Source: UTCHB3 sp002050155 (GTDB lineage: Bacteria > Bacteroidota > Ignavibacteria > Ignavibacteriales > Ignavibacteriaceae). From it: a stretch of 64,000 nucleotides of DNA. Each line of letters opens with the position of its first letter. The stretch's first letter is position 1. Under the pieces are notes generated by a model, which worked only from the letters and a program-made list of their open reading frames with translations, did not search any database and had not been told where the DNA came from. Positions 7,534 through 16,164 of the stretch are shown here, one piece after another. The stretch spans positions 868,001 through 932,000 of the forward strand of contig CP129491.1 of the NCBI GenBank assembly GCA_030584105.1, in the 5' to 3' direction. Both the position numbers and the translations under genes were made by a program.

Positions 7534-10151
7534 ATTTTAAGCCCGTTATGCTTTGCAGTAAATATTGTTCCCAAAGTTGTAAATATAACAACTGAAATTG
7601 AACTAATTGGCATAAGAATAGCAGCGAAAAGTGGGGAAAGTAACCCCGCCAAAGCCACTGAAACCCCGATGAGATTATAAATTGTGGAAATAACAAAACT
7701 GGTGCGCACTACGGTCATTGTTGAACGGGCTTGTGCCAAAAATTTCGGCAAATGCTGAAGTGAATCACCATGCAAAAGAGAATCGCTTGCCGGTGTGAAA
7801 TTCATCAGGTCATCTGAAAGCGAAACCCCAACATCGGCTTTGCTCAGTGCAGCTGCGTCGTTCAGACCATCGCCGACCATTAAAACTTTTTTACCCGAAG
7901 CCTGAAGTTCTTCAATAATTTCCATCTTTTCGACGGGTGTGCAATTAAAACGAATATTTTTTGAATCTGCAAATTTAATAAGATTCTCTTTTTCACTGTC
8001 ATTATCACCGGAAAGAATAAAAACCTCGTTCTTCTTTTTAACTTCTTTTAGTATTGCCTGAACCCCTTTTCGGTATTTATTTTCAATTTTAAAATAACCG
8101 ATAATTTGGTTATCCACTGAAAGATATACTTTGCTCCCTGTTACTGATGTGGTGGCGTTTATCTCATTTTTCTCAGATTTCTCAGATTTCTCAGATCTTG
8201 CAGAATTTTCGGGTACCTCTAAATTCTCAAATTTCACAAATTTCTCAGAATTTTCGGATTTCTCTAAATTCTCAGATTTCTCATTTTCGCCTTTCACAAA
8301 TGCAGGTGAGCCGAATAAAACACTTCTTCCTGTGATGAATGCTTCTCCCCCTTTTCCCGGATATTCCATGAAAGAATCTACTTTCAAATCTTCAAATTCA
8401 GAGAGATAGCGGTAAATAGCTTTGCTTAAAGGGTGCAACGAGTTTTTAAAAGTCGCCTTTGCAAGGTCGCCAATTCTGACGGTTTTTGCGGAACCATCTT
8501 CAATTTTTCTGCCTAAATTTGGGTGAAAATTACCATCTGCAACAAGATTAAGGTTGCCTGCAGTTCCCTCCGGTACAAAAAGTATGTCAATTTCCTGGTT
8601 CTCTGTCAGGGTACCTGTTTTGTCAAAAATGATTGCGTCTGTATGGCTCAAGTTCTCAACCACTTTAACGCTCTTTAGATAGAAATGATTTCTGCCGAAA
8701 ATTCTGAGTGAGTTACCCAGAGCAAAAGGTGCCGAAAGTGCAAGAGCACACGGACAGGCAACAATTAACACAGCGGTTACGATTGAAAGAACCTGCACAA
8801 CCCCCGCTTGGTACCAGAGTAAAACACCCAACAGTGCAACCGCCAGAATGCCCAATGTAAAATATTTACTTACAACATTTGAAAAGTTGATTAATCCACT
8901 ATCGTGATCCTTAGAAACAATGAAATCGTTCCATAACCGGGTCAGATAACTTTGTGAGACCTCCTTTATTATCTCTAACTCAATCACGCCGCCGGTTTGC
9001 TTGCCTCCGGCAAAAACTTTTTCGCCTTTCTCTTTAACCTGTGGGAGTGATTCCCCGGTCACGAAAGAATAGTCGATATTTCCGATTCCGTTTATCAAAA
9101 TGGAATCAGCAGGGATTATTTCGTTGTTCCGGATTAAAATTCTGTCTTTAACATTAATTTTGGAGAGCGGAATTACTTCCTCGTGCCCATTTTTTCCACG
9201 ACGAGTTATCGAAATTGGGAAATATGATTTGTAATTGCGTTCAAAGTTGAAGTATTCATAAGTTTTATTCTGAAATACTTTCCCTATTAAAAGGAAGAAA
9301 ATCAACCCGGCAAACGAATCCATGTAGCCTTGCTCGTGCAGAACGAAAATATCGTAAATGCTCCGACCCCATAAAGCCGCAATTCCCAAAGAAAGCGGAA
9401 AATCGATGTTTATATATTTCTTTTTCAACCCTTTGAATGCTGAAATAAAATACCCCGAACTGCTGTAAAATAGCACCGGCAACGAAAGCAAAACAGAAAC
9501 GATGTTAAAAAAGGGCATGAACGATTCAACACTATCGGTAATTGAAAGGTAATCCGGAAAACTTAACATCATTATATTTCCGAAGGCAAAACCGGCAACT
9601 CCCAATTTAAGATAAAGGGACTTGTTTAACGACTTGGTATCCTTTTGCTCCAGTTCATCCAAACTCAGCCTTGGTTCATACCCGATTGAATCCAAAATTT
9701 CAACAATTTCGCTTATCTTAATTGTTGGTGAAGCCTTTATGAACACTTTCTTTGCGGGGAAATCAACCCGTGAGTTCAAAATTCGTTCGTCAATCTTATA
9801 CAGATTTTCGAGCAGCCAAATGCAGGAACTACAATGAATTGAAGGGATAAAAAAGGAAAGTTTGAAAAGCTGATCGCTTTTAAATTCAATCAGCTTTTCA
9901 GAAATTTCGGGGTCATCAAGATAATCATACCGTTTCCCGGCAACTTTTTCTCTTTTAGCAGCACCGGGTGTGTCGTTCAGGTTGTAATAGGTGCAGAGGT
10001 TGTTCTCTTCGAGCACCTCGTAAACCAACTTACAACCTTCACAACAAAAATATTTTTCTTCTTTACGGATCGATCCGTCTTCACATCGTTCACCGCAATG
10101 ATAACAGACCAGATCCTCAACAGTATCAACTATCGCAGGCATCGTCCTCAT
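7530..10151 (-). CDS. ccoI: CcoI/FixI copper-translocating P-type ATPase
   Basis: An 873-residue P1B ATPase. The N-terminal zinc-ribbon-like metal-binding region has CYHCGERC and CCEGCK. An HMA-like domain has HCSSC near residue 106. Membrane helices, TGES near 365, CPC near 466, phosphorylated DKTGT near 509 and GDGLND near 759 follow. Members export copper for cbb3 oxidase assembly. Between residues about 614 and 669, in the nucleotide-binding region, sits a Lys/Glu/Ser/Asn-rich repeat insertion that the family normally lacks. First gene of the cco operon. Two ATGs (codons 1 and 4) can serve as start; the ribosome site lies in a hairpin. Confidence 0.94.
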   Translation of the reverse strand: MRTMPAIVDTVEDLVCYHCGERCEDGSIRKEEKYFCCEGCKLVYEVLEENNLCTYYNLNDTPGAAKREKVAGKRYDYLDDPEISEKLIEFKSDQLFKLSFFIPSIHCSSCIWLLENLYKIDERILNSRVDFPAKKVFIKASPTIKISEIVEILDSIGYEPRLSLDELEQKDTKSLNKSLYLKLGVAGFAFGNIMMLSFPDYLSITDSVESFMPFFNIVSVLLSLPVLFYSSSGYFISAFKGLKKKYINIDFPLSLGIAALWGRSIYDIFVLHEQGYMDSFAGLIFFLLIGKVFQNKTYEYFNFERNYKSYFPISITRRGKNGHEEVIPLSKINVKDRILIRNNEIIPADSILINGIGNIDYSFVTGESLPQVKEKGEKVFAGGKQTGGVIELEIIKEVSQSYLTRLWNDFIVSKDHDSGLINFSNVVSKYFTLGILAVALLGVLLWYQAGVVQVLSIVTAVLIVACPCALALSAPFALGNSLRIFGRNHFYLKSVKVVENLSHTDAIIFDKTGTLTENQEIDILFVPEGTAGNLNLVADGNFHPNLGRKIEDGSAKTVRIGDLAKATFKNSLHPLSKAIYRYLSEFEDLKVDSFMEYPGKGGEAFITGRSVLFGSPAFVKGENEKSENLEKSENSEKFVKFENLEVPENSARSEKSEKSEKNEINATTSVTGSKVYLSVDNQIIGYFKIENKYRKGVQAILKEVKKKNEVFILSGDNDSEKENLIKFADSKNIRFNCTPVEKMEIIEELQASGKKVLMVGDGLNDAAALSKADVGVSLSDDLMNFTPASDSLLHGDSLQHLPKFLAQARSTMTVVRTSFVISTIYNLIGVSVALAGLLSPLFAAILMPISSISVVIFTTLGTIFTAKHNGLKI
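8164..8290 (-). repeat. in-frame short tandem repeats inside ccoI
   Basis: Degenerate 9-12 bp units around TTCTCAGAT and TTCTCAAAT on the plus strand encode runs of SEK, SEN and KFEN in CcoI. The length is a multiple of 3 and the ATPase motifs on both sides are intact. It looks like slippage-driven expansion of a surface loop of the nucleotide-binding domain. Confidence 0.75.
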
Positions 10152-10154
10152 TTG

Positions 10155-10170
10155 ACTCCTAAAAAGGAGT
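10155..10170 (-). promoter_or_regulatory. ccoI: hairpin holding the ccoI ribosome-binding site
   Basis: ACTCCT-TTTT-AGGAGT forms a perfect 6-bp stem with a 4-nt loop. Its 3' arm AGGAG is the only Shine-Dalgarno sequence, 4 bp before the ATG at 10151. In mRNA the stem would hide the site and could dampen translation of the first cco gene. Alternatively, codon 4 could be used, with GAGGACG as a weak site. Confidence 0.45.
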
Positions 10171-10246
10171 TCCGAAAAAACAAAAATTCAGCGTATAATG
10201 TAACTTAAATTTTTATCTTTTCACAGCCCAATACCTGTTCCCACCC

Positions 10247-10279
10247 CTATCTGTGGCTGTTAACGGTATTTAACAACCA
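10247..10279 (-). repeat. second copy of the hydA 3' end
   Basis: Read on the minus strand this encodes WLLNTVNSHR-stop, while hydA ends ELLHTTYSHR-stop. The last 15 bases including TAG are identical, and about 27 of 35 bases match overall. The two stops are 66 bp (22 codons) apart, with no stop between them in frame. Confidence 0.65.
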
Positions 10280-10312
10280 CCTTCGCTCAAAGCGAGGGAA
10301 TAAGTAATTTCC

Positions 10313-12022
10313 CTATCTGTGGCTGTAAGTTGTGTGTAACAACTCGTGAGCGACATGGCTTCCCGGCTCTTTAAGGAATTCCTTATAGAGTTTCTGCACA
10401 GATTCATTCTCATGCGAGCGCCTTGAAACACTCTTTTTATCTATCTCGTAAAGGGCTTTCACCCTTTTCATCACATTTTCAAGGTTCTGATGTATCGGCT
10501 GCCCGCCTCCGTTTACGCAACCGCCCGGGCAAGCCATCACTTCGATGAAGTGATATTTCGATTTGCCGGCGAGCACTTCCTCTATTATTGGGCGAACATT
10601 GCCGATTCCGTTTACAACGGCAATATTTACATCAAGATCACCAATTTTTACCGTTGCAGATTTAACACCTTCGGGACCCCGAATCTGGTCAACCTCAATA
10701 TTCTCAAGGTTTTCTCCGGTTATGTTATAGTAAGCGGTTCTGATAGCAGCTTCCATAACACCACCACTGGTTCCGAAGATTGCTGCGGCACCCGTTGATT
10801 CACCAAGTGGGTTATCGAATTCTTCATCCGGCAGGTCTGCAAAGTCAATTCCTGCCATGTTGAAGAAACGAACAAGTTCCCTTGTGGTGAGAACTGAATC
10901 GACATCATGCAATGAATCTATCGCTAACTCAGGTCTTTCGGACTCATATTTTTTAACCGTACAAGGCATAATCGAAACAACAAAGATGTCTTTCGGGTTA
11001 ATTCCCATTTTCTTCGCAAAGTAACTCTTCAGTATTGCGCCTTCCATCTCGTGCGGTGATTTACAACTTGAAAGATGCGGAAGTATATCCGGGTAGTTTC
11101 GTTCGGCGAATCTGATCCAGCCGGGGCAGCAGCTCGTGAACATCGGTAGCGGCTGATCGTTCTGTACTCTTCCGATTAGTTCGTTTGCCTCTTCAAGTAT
11201 GGTGAGGTCGGCTCCGAAGTTGGTATCGAATACCCTCTTGAAACCTAAACGCCTTAACCCGCTGACTAATTTACCGGTAACATCCGTACCTGGTGGCATG
11301 TGGAACTCTTCACCGAGTGTTGCTCTAACCGCCGGAGCGATCTGAGCGATAACATATTTGTTTTTGTTTTCCAGAGCGTTGGAAACAATCTTCATCGAGC
11401 TTCTTTCACGCAAAGCTGCTGTCGGGCACTGAAGAATACACTGCCCGCAGAAGATACAATCGCTGACATTCAATCCCTCGTTATATGGGGTTGTAACGAT
11501 ACTGTTGAACCCCCTCTGTGCGAAGTCAATTGCGCCAATTTTCTGTATTTCGTTACATACTCTGGTACATCTTCCGCAAAGGATACACTTCGCAGGGTCT
11601 CTTTCAATCGAAGGGCTTGAAACATCCACCACATGTTTTCTCTTTTCGCCCGAATAGCGGTGCTCACGCAAACCGTATCTTTCGGCGAGGTCCTGAAGCT
11701 CACAGTTTTTGTTTCTCACGCAGATTAAGCAATCTTGCGGGTGATTTTCCACCAACAGTTCAACAATGGTTTTCCGTGCTCTGCGCACTCTCGGCGAGTT
11801 AGTCTCAACCACCATCCCCTCAGAAACCGGAAAAGCGCACGAAGGAAGCAGGTTCCTTTGCCCGTCAACTTCAACAACACAAATGCGGCAGGCGCCTGTT
11901 GGAAAGAGATCTTTCATGTAGCATAAAGTCGGTATCGAAATTCCGACAGATTTTGCAGCGTCAAGGATAGTCATTCCTTCTTCTGCTTTAACTTTTAGGT
12001 TATTTATTGTTAATTCTACCAT
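10313..12022 (-). CDS. hydA: [FeFe] hydrogenase catalytic subunit (HydA, NADH-linked type)
   Basis: A 569-residue protein. Residues 1-80 form a plant-type 2Fe-2S domain. A His-Cys3 cluster motif (HPQDCLICVRNKNC) is near residue 93, followed by two 4Fe-4S motifs (CILCGRCTRVC and CIFCGQCILQCP). All three H-cluster loops are intact: TSCCPGW near 296, MPCTVKKYE near 351 and EVMACPGGCVNGGGQP near 495. It oxidises or makes hydrogen. With HydB and HydC it matches trimeric electron-bifurcating or NADH-dependent hydrogenases. No HydEFG maturases are in the window. It starts 13 bp after hydB, and a copy of its tail follows downstream. Confidence 0.93.
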   Translation of the reverse strand: MVELTINNLKVKAEEGMTILDAAKSVGISIPTLCYMKDLFPTGACRICVVEVDGQRNLLPSCAFPVSEGMVVETNSPRVRRARKTIVELLVENHPQDCLICVRNKNCELQDLAERYGLREHRYSGEKRKHVVDVSSPSIERDPAKCILCGRCTRVCNEIQKIGAIDFAQRGFNSIVTTPYNEGLNVSDCIFCGQCILQCPTAALRERSSMKIVSNALENKNKYVIAQIAPAVRATLGEEFHMPPGTDVTGKLVSGLRRLGFKRVFDTNFGADLTILEEANELIGRVQNDQPLPMFTSCCPGWIRFAERNYPDILPHLSSCKSPHEMEGAILKSYFAKKMGINPKDIFVVSIMPCTVKKYESERPELAIDSLHDVDSVLTTRELVRFFNMAGIDFADLPDEEFDNPLGESTGAAAIFGTSGGVMEAAIRTAYYNITGENLENIEVDQIRGPEGVKSATVKIGDLDVNIAVVNGIGNVRPIIEEVLAGKSKYHFIEVMACPGGCVNGGGQPIHQNLENVMKRVKALYEIDKKSVSRRSHENESVQKLYKEFLKEPGSHVAHELLHTTYSHR

Positions 12023-12035
12023 CTCAATTTCCTCC

Positions 12036-14021
12036 TCAGTTCACATTAATTGCACAGAATCTACAGGTTTCAAGGCACATTCCACACTGAATACACTTGT
12101 CTTGAAGTATGAAGTGTCCTTCTCCTTTCTGACCAACAATCGCTTCGTTCGGGCATTTCTTCTTGCAGAGACCGCACCCGGTACACAATGTGTTGTCGAT
12201 TGAAAAAGTAAGAAGTTCTTTACAAACACCCGCGCGGCAGTGTCTGTCGAACAGGTGTTCCTCATACTCATCCTTGAAATATTTTAATCCTGAAAGAACA
12301 GGGTTCGGAGCCGATTGCCCTAAACCGCAAAGAGAAGTATCTTTTATCACTTCTGCAAGCCGTTTTAATCCAATTATTCCTTTGAATCGGTTGAGCTGAT
12401 CGGTCTTGTCATTTTTGTCGTCGTATGCAACCGGAATGCGCTCTATTATTTCCAGCATCCTTTTTGTACCTTCTCTGCAAGGAACGCACTTTCCGCACGA
12501 CTCATCCTTAATAAAGTTAAGAAAGAATCTTGCGATGTCAACCATACATGTATCTTCATCCATTACAACGAAACCACCTGAGCCCATCATGGCTCCGACT
12601 TCTTTCAGCGTTTCGTACTCAACCGGAGTTTGAATTACGCTCATCGGTAAACATCCGCCGGAGGGTCCGCCAATTTGAACGGCTTTGAACTTTTTGTTGA
12701 ATGGGATTCCTCCTCCGATCTTGAAAACAACATCTTCCAAGGTTATTCCCATCGGGATTTCAACCAACCCGGTGTTAACAATTTTCCCCGAGAGTGCGAA
12801 AACTTTAGTACCTCTGCTTCGGTCAGTTCCAACACTTGCGAACCATTCGGCTCCTTTGTTGATTATCGAAGAGATGTTTGCCAATGTTTCCACATTGTTA
12901 ATTACCGTTGGTTTGCCCCATAAACCTGCAACCACCGGGAATGGCGGTCTTGGTTTCGGCATCCCTCTTTTTCCTTCAATCGAGGCAATAAGAGCGGTTT
13001 CTTCGCCGCAAACGAATGCGCCGGCACCCTTCTTGATTTTCAGTCTGAAGTTGAAACCACTGTTCAGAATGTTTTCACCAAGAATACCGTATTTTTCACA
13101 TTCTTCAATACAGTGAGTTAAGCGTGAAATTGCCAGTGGATACTCTGCACGGCAATAGATATAACCAAAATTCGCGCCTATTGCGTAGCCTGCGATCATC
13201 ATTCCTTCGATCAGTTTGTAAGGGTCACTTTCGAGAACTGATCTATCCATGAAAGCACCGGGATCACCCTCATCTGCGTTACAAATGATGTATTTGGTAT
13301 CCGATTTTTGCTTCATAGCAAGTTCCCATTTTTTCCCTGTTGGGAAGCCTGCGCCGCCCCTGCCTCTCAAGCCGGAATCCAGAATTTCTTTAACCACTTC
13401 CTCGTTGGTCATTAATTTTAAGGCTTTGTTAATTCCTCTGAAACCACCATTTGCAATGTAAGCGTCAATTGAATCAGGGTTGATTATTCCGCAATTCTCG
13501 AGAACGATCTTCTTTTGCAGAGCGAAGAAAGGATTGTCGTAAAGAGAAGAACAGATTTCTGACTTGCGCTCATGGCTGCCAAGCAGGTTAGACTCTAAGA
13601 CACCGCCGTCAATTATTGTTGTCTGAACAAGCTTAGGAACTAACTTAGGTGTTACTTCGCAGTAAGCGATTCTTTCACCGTTCGGCAGTTTAATATCCAC
13701 AATGGGTTCTCTGGCACAATAACCGATACATCCGGTTCTTATAATTGTAGCATTGATGTTGTGCTTAGCAAGTTCAGTTTTAATTGTCTCTTCAACTTTT
13801 GCAGCACCTGCAGCCAAGCCACAGGTTCCGGCTCCGATGAAGATAACGGGTTCATCATGCTTTTTGAAAAGCAGCTGTGCGTTATATTCTTTAATTTTTG
13901 CTGTACATTCATCGCTGTGATGGCAGAGAGGACCTTCTGTGCAACATTGCACGAAGTACTGGCATTGGTTTTCGGGGGTGTGCCAACATTCGCTACAGCA
14001 TTTTTCCATAAAGTTCTTCAT
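12036..14021 (-). CDS. hydB: HydB, NuoF-like NAD(H)/flavin subunit of the hydrogenase
   Basis: A 661-residue protein. Residues 1-40 hold eight cysteines and three histidines (including CCSEC and CHHSDEC), an unusual leader. A thioredoxin-like 2Fe-2S domain follows (GTCGLAAG, TGCIGYC). The NuoF core has GRGGAGFPTG, CNADEGDPGAFMDR for NADH and FMN binding, and CGKCVPCREGT for 4Fe-4S. A two-cluster ferredoxin ends the protein (CTGCGLCKKKCP and CIQCGMCLETC). It exchanges electrons between NAD(H), ferredoxin and HydA. ATG overlaps the hydC stop (ATGA), with a strong AGGAGG site. Confidence 0.92.
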   Translation of the reverse strand: MKNFMEKCCSECWHTPENQCQYFVQCCTEGPLCHHSDECTAKIKEYNAQLLFKKHDEPVIFIGAGTCGLAAGAAKVEETIKTELAKHNINATIIRTGCIGYCAREPIVDIKLPNGERIAYCEVTPKLVPKLVQTTIIDGGVLESNLLGSHERKSEICSSLYDNPFFALQKKIVLENCGIINPDSIDAYIANGGFRGINKALKLMTNEEVVKEILDSGLRGRGGAGFPTGKKWELAMKQKSDTKYIICNADEGDPGAFMDRSVLESDPYKLIEGMMIAGYAIGANFGYIYCRAEYPLAISRLTHCIEECEKYGILGENILNSGFNFRLKIKKGAGAFVCGEETALIASIEGKRGMPKPRPPFPVVAGLWGKPTVINNVETLANISSIINKGAEWFASVGTDRSRGTKVFALSGKIVNTGLVEIPMGITLEDVVFKIGGGIPFNKKFKAVQIGGPSGGCLPMSVIQTPVEYETLKEVGAMMGSGGFVVMDEDTCMVDIARFFLNFIKDESCGKCVPCREGTKRMLEIIERIPVAYDDKNDKTDQLNRFKGIIGLKRLAEVIKDTSLCGLGQSAPNPVLSGLKYFKDEYEEHLFDRHCRAGVCKELLTFSIDNTLCTGCGLCKKKCPNEAIVGQKGEGHFILQDKCIQCGMCLETCRFCAINVN

Positions 14022-14509
14022 TTTACCACCTCCTCAGCTTTTTGAGGCGAAGGTTTTGGCTGCACCGGCTGGTATTTTTTAAGTATTCGGTCAATTTCTT
14101 TAACAGTAACTCTTCCGTAATAATCATCGTTAATACAGATAACCGGGGCAATGGAACATGCACCGATGCAACTAACCACTTCTAATGTGAAATTTTTATC
14201 CCGGGTTGTTTGACCGGCTTTAATGTTTAATGCAGTTTCCAGCCCAAATAGAATATTTGCCGAGTTCTTAACATGGCAGGCAGTTCCTCTGCACACTCTG
14301 ATAACATTTTTACCGAGAGGAGTTAAGCGGAACTGGTTGTAGAAAGTTGCCACGCCGTAAATAGAACTCATCGAAATTCCGATGTGTGCTGCTGCTTCCT
14401 TTAATACATCTTCAGGTAAATAACCGTTTTCTTCCTGGATATCCTGAAGTAATGGTATTAAGATGCTTCTGTCGTTTTTAGGGTATTTCTCGATTATTTG
14501 ATTTGCCAT
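14018..14509 (-). CDS. hydC: HydC, NuoE-like 2Fe-2S subunit of the hydrogenase
   Basis: A 163-residue NuoE-family protein. The helical N-terminus is followed by a thioredoxin-like fold with the four cluster cysteines in CRGTAC (near residue 80) and CIGAC (near residue 122). GVATFYNQF is the family motif. A Lys/Pro-rich tail follows. It is the first gene of hydCBA, with a good sigma-54-type promoter about 50 bp upstream of its ATG. The trimer could equally be described as NADH dehydrogenase-like modules attached to a hydrogenase; the intact H-cluster in HydA decides the call. Confidence 0.92.
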   Translation of the reverse strand: MANQIIEKYPKNDRSILIPLLQDIQEENGYLPEDVLKEAAAHIGISMSSIYGVATFYNQFRLTPLGKNVIRVCRGTACHVKNSANILFGLETALNIKAGQTTRDKNFTLEVVSCIGACSIAPVICINDDYYGRVTVKEIDRILKKYQPVQPKPSPQKAEEVVK

Positions 14510-14560
14510 TTCAAAATCCTTAATGAGTTCCTCAATTAATTAATGAGTTGCTAAAAATAA

Positions 14561-14576
14561 AGCAATATTCATGCCA
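14561..14576 (-). promoter_or_regulatory. sigma-54 promoter for hydCBA
   Basis: Minus strand TGGCATGAATATTGCT fits TGGCAYG-N4-TTGCW, with GG and GC exactly 10 bases apart. The predicted transcript start is near 14550, giving a leader of about 40 bases to the hydC ATG at 14509. Confidence 0.7.
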
Positions 14577-14612
14577 AAAAAATATTCCTTGTTTAACAAC
14601 CGAAATTATCGG

Positions 14613-14628
14613 TGGCACGCTTATTGCT
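14613..14628 (+). promoter_or_regulatory. sigma-54 promoter facing htrA
   Basis: Plus strand TGGCACGCTTATTGCT is a perfect match to the sigma-54 consensus TGGCACG-N4-TTGCW. The predicted start is near 14640, giving a leader of about 120 bases before htrA. Between this and the hydCBA promoter lie the palindromes TTGTTTAACAA (14589-14599) and ACCGA-5-TCGGT (14599-14613). Confidence 0.65.
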
Positions 14629-14719
14629 ATACTCTTTAATTTCTCATAAACAAGAGTCAGTTTTTCAACAATTAGAAAAACGGTGTAAATTGAGTTAACA
14701 CTAATATTCATCAGTTGTT

Positions 14720-14727
14720 TATTTTTG
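14720..14727 (+). promoter_or_regulatory. candidate housekeeping -7 element for htrA
   Basis: TATTTTTG fits TAnnTTTG and would give a start near 14733, about 30 bases before the htrA ATG. No clear TTTG lies 19-21 bp upstream. Confidence 0.3.
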
Positions 14728-14762
14728 CAGTAAGCAAAGTAAAATTTTAACTGAGGTTTAAG

Positions 14763-15902
14763 ATGAAAAAGAAAATCGTTATAGCAACAATTACTGTATT
14801 AGTGATGTTCTCTGCAGCTTTTTTCTTCATTAACGGTGATAACGAAACTGAAAAAAGCATCTTTGAGAATGCTAATTCTCCAAAAGCTGAAAGAGAAAGT
14901 ATTATTACAAAAACGGTTGCTAAAGTGGCACCGGCTATTGTGGGAATTAATGTTATTGAGGTCAGGCAAGTAAATAACCCATTTTTCAACCCATTTTTTG
15001 ACGATCCGTTTTTTCAGCAATTTTTTGGTGACCAAAGCTACTCCCAGGAAGTCAAAGGGCTTGGTTCCGGGTTTCTGATCTCATCAGACGGTTATATTTT
15101 AACCAACGACCATGTTGCCGGCAACGCTAAAAAAGTTACTGTTACCCTTACCGACGGAAGACACTTCGAAGCAAAAGTTGTCGGAACAGATCGTGTCTCC
15201 GATATTTGTCTGCTTAAAATCAATGAGAAAAACTTACCTTATCTTAAACTTGGCAAATCGGATGACATTATTATCGGTGAATGGTCGATTGCGCTCGGAA
15301 ACCCGTTTGGCTTGTTTGATGTGAATGACCAACCAACTGTTACAGTGGGTGTAATTTCAGCAATCAACATGAATCTTGAACCGGTTGAAGGCAGGTTCTA
15401 CCTGAAGATGATACAAACAGACGCTGCAATTAACGGAGGTAACTCCGGAGGTCCTTTGGTTAATGCTCTTGGTGATGTTATTGGTATTAACACTATAATC
15501 TACTCAACTGGGAGCGGAAAAGGCAGCATCGGGCTGGGGTTTGCAATCCCAGTTAACAAAGTTAAGAGAATTGTTGACGAGTTAAAAAGAAATGGTGAAA
15601 TTGACCGCAATTTTTCCACCGGTTTAGGCGTACAGGATATTGACGAAAAAATTGCTTCTTATTACAAACTGCAAAATACTCGCGGTGTAATTGTTAACAA
15701 AGTAGTAAGTGGTTCACCCGCTGATAAAGCCGGCTTTAAAAAAGGTGATGTTATTCTGGCACTTGGTGAATATAAAATCAGCAACACGAACACCCTGAAT
15801 GGCGCTCTTCAAGAATACCGGTCAGGGCAAACCGCAGAGTTCACCGTTCTGAGAGACGGGAGCAATATTACTTTAGAAATGGATTTGGAAAGAAATAATT
15901 AA
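14763..15902 (+). CDS. htrA: HtrA/DegQ-type periplasmic serine protease, one PDZ domain
   Basis: A 379-residue protein. The N-terminal hydrophobic segment (residues 4-22) is a signal anchor. The trypsin-like domain has the triad His in NDHVAGN near residue 115, Asp in RVSDICLL near 146, and Ser in GNSGGPLV near 227. One PDZ domain occupies residues about 285-379, with GVIVNKVVSGSPADKAG. A long Phe-rich loop (PFFNPFFDDPFFQQFFG) between residues 70 and 90 resembles the regulatory LA loop. It handles misfolded envelope proteins. Divergent from hydCBA; ribosome site GAGG before ATG. Confidence 0.92.
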   Translation: MKKKIVIATITVLVMFSAAFFFINGDNETEKSIFENANSPKAERESIITKTVAKVAPAIVGINVIEVRQVNNPFFNPFFDDPFFQQFFGDQSYSQEVKGLGSGFLISSDGYILTNDHVAGNAKKVTVTLTDGRHFEAKVVGTDRVSDICLLKINEKNLPYLKLGKSDDIIIGEWSIALGNPFGLFDVNDQPTVTVGVISAINMNLEPVEGRFYLKMIQTDAAINGGNSGGPLVNALGDVIGINTIIYSTGSGKGSIGLGFAIPVNKVKRIVDELKRNGEIDRNFSTGLGVQDIDEKIASYYKLQNTRGVIVNKVVSGSPADKAGFKKGDVILALGEYKISNTNTLNGALQEYRSGQTAEFTVLRDGSNITLEMDLERNN

Positions 15903-15993
15903 ATTTGTATAAATTGATTCAGATTGAACTTAATTTTTACAAAATGTTAATTACCCAAACTTCCGGAAATTCGTAAACGGAAAATAAAAAAAA

Positions 15994-16023
15994 GACCGAA
16001 CATTTATGTTAGGTCCTTTTTTT
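15994..16023. terminator. bidirectional terminator between htrA and the aldehyde dehydrogenase
   Basis: The stem GACC/GGTC extended by AACA/TGTT around a TTTA loop is flanked by an A run on the left and a T run on the right. It works on both strands of this convergent gap. Confidence 0.75.
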
Positions 16024-16164
16024 GTTTAAGCACTATATTTTATTTCAGCAGTAATATATACTAAAATCTTATCTGATTTACTTTACCTTTTAGTTTTGCC
16101 ATGTTTCCCAAAACAATGAAGAATCACGGATTACTATTTGGTAAACCGGCAGGCACCAAATGAA

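Noticed and set aside
8131..8409. Open frames opposite ccoI rich in Phe-Ser-Asp repeats
   Set aside because: They are the antisense reading of the repeat insertion in ccoI and lack a ribosome site.
10261..10305. Terminator after hydA
   Set aside because: Only a 5-bp stem (TCGCT/AGCGA) with no T run.
10313..14509. HydCBA as a complex I fragment or NAD-dependent formate dehydrogenase module
   Set aside because: All three H-cluster loops in HydA are intact, which marks a hydrogenase.
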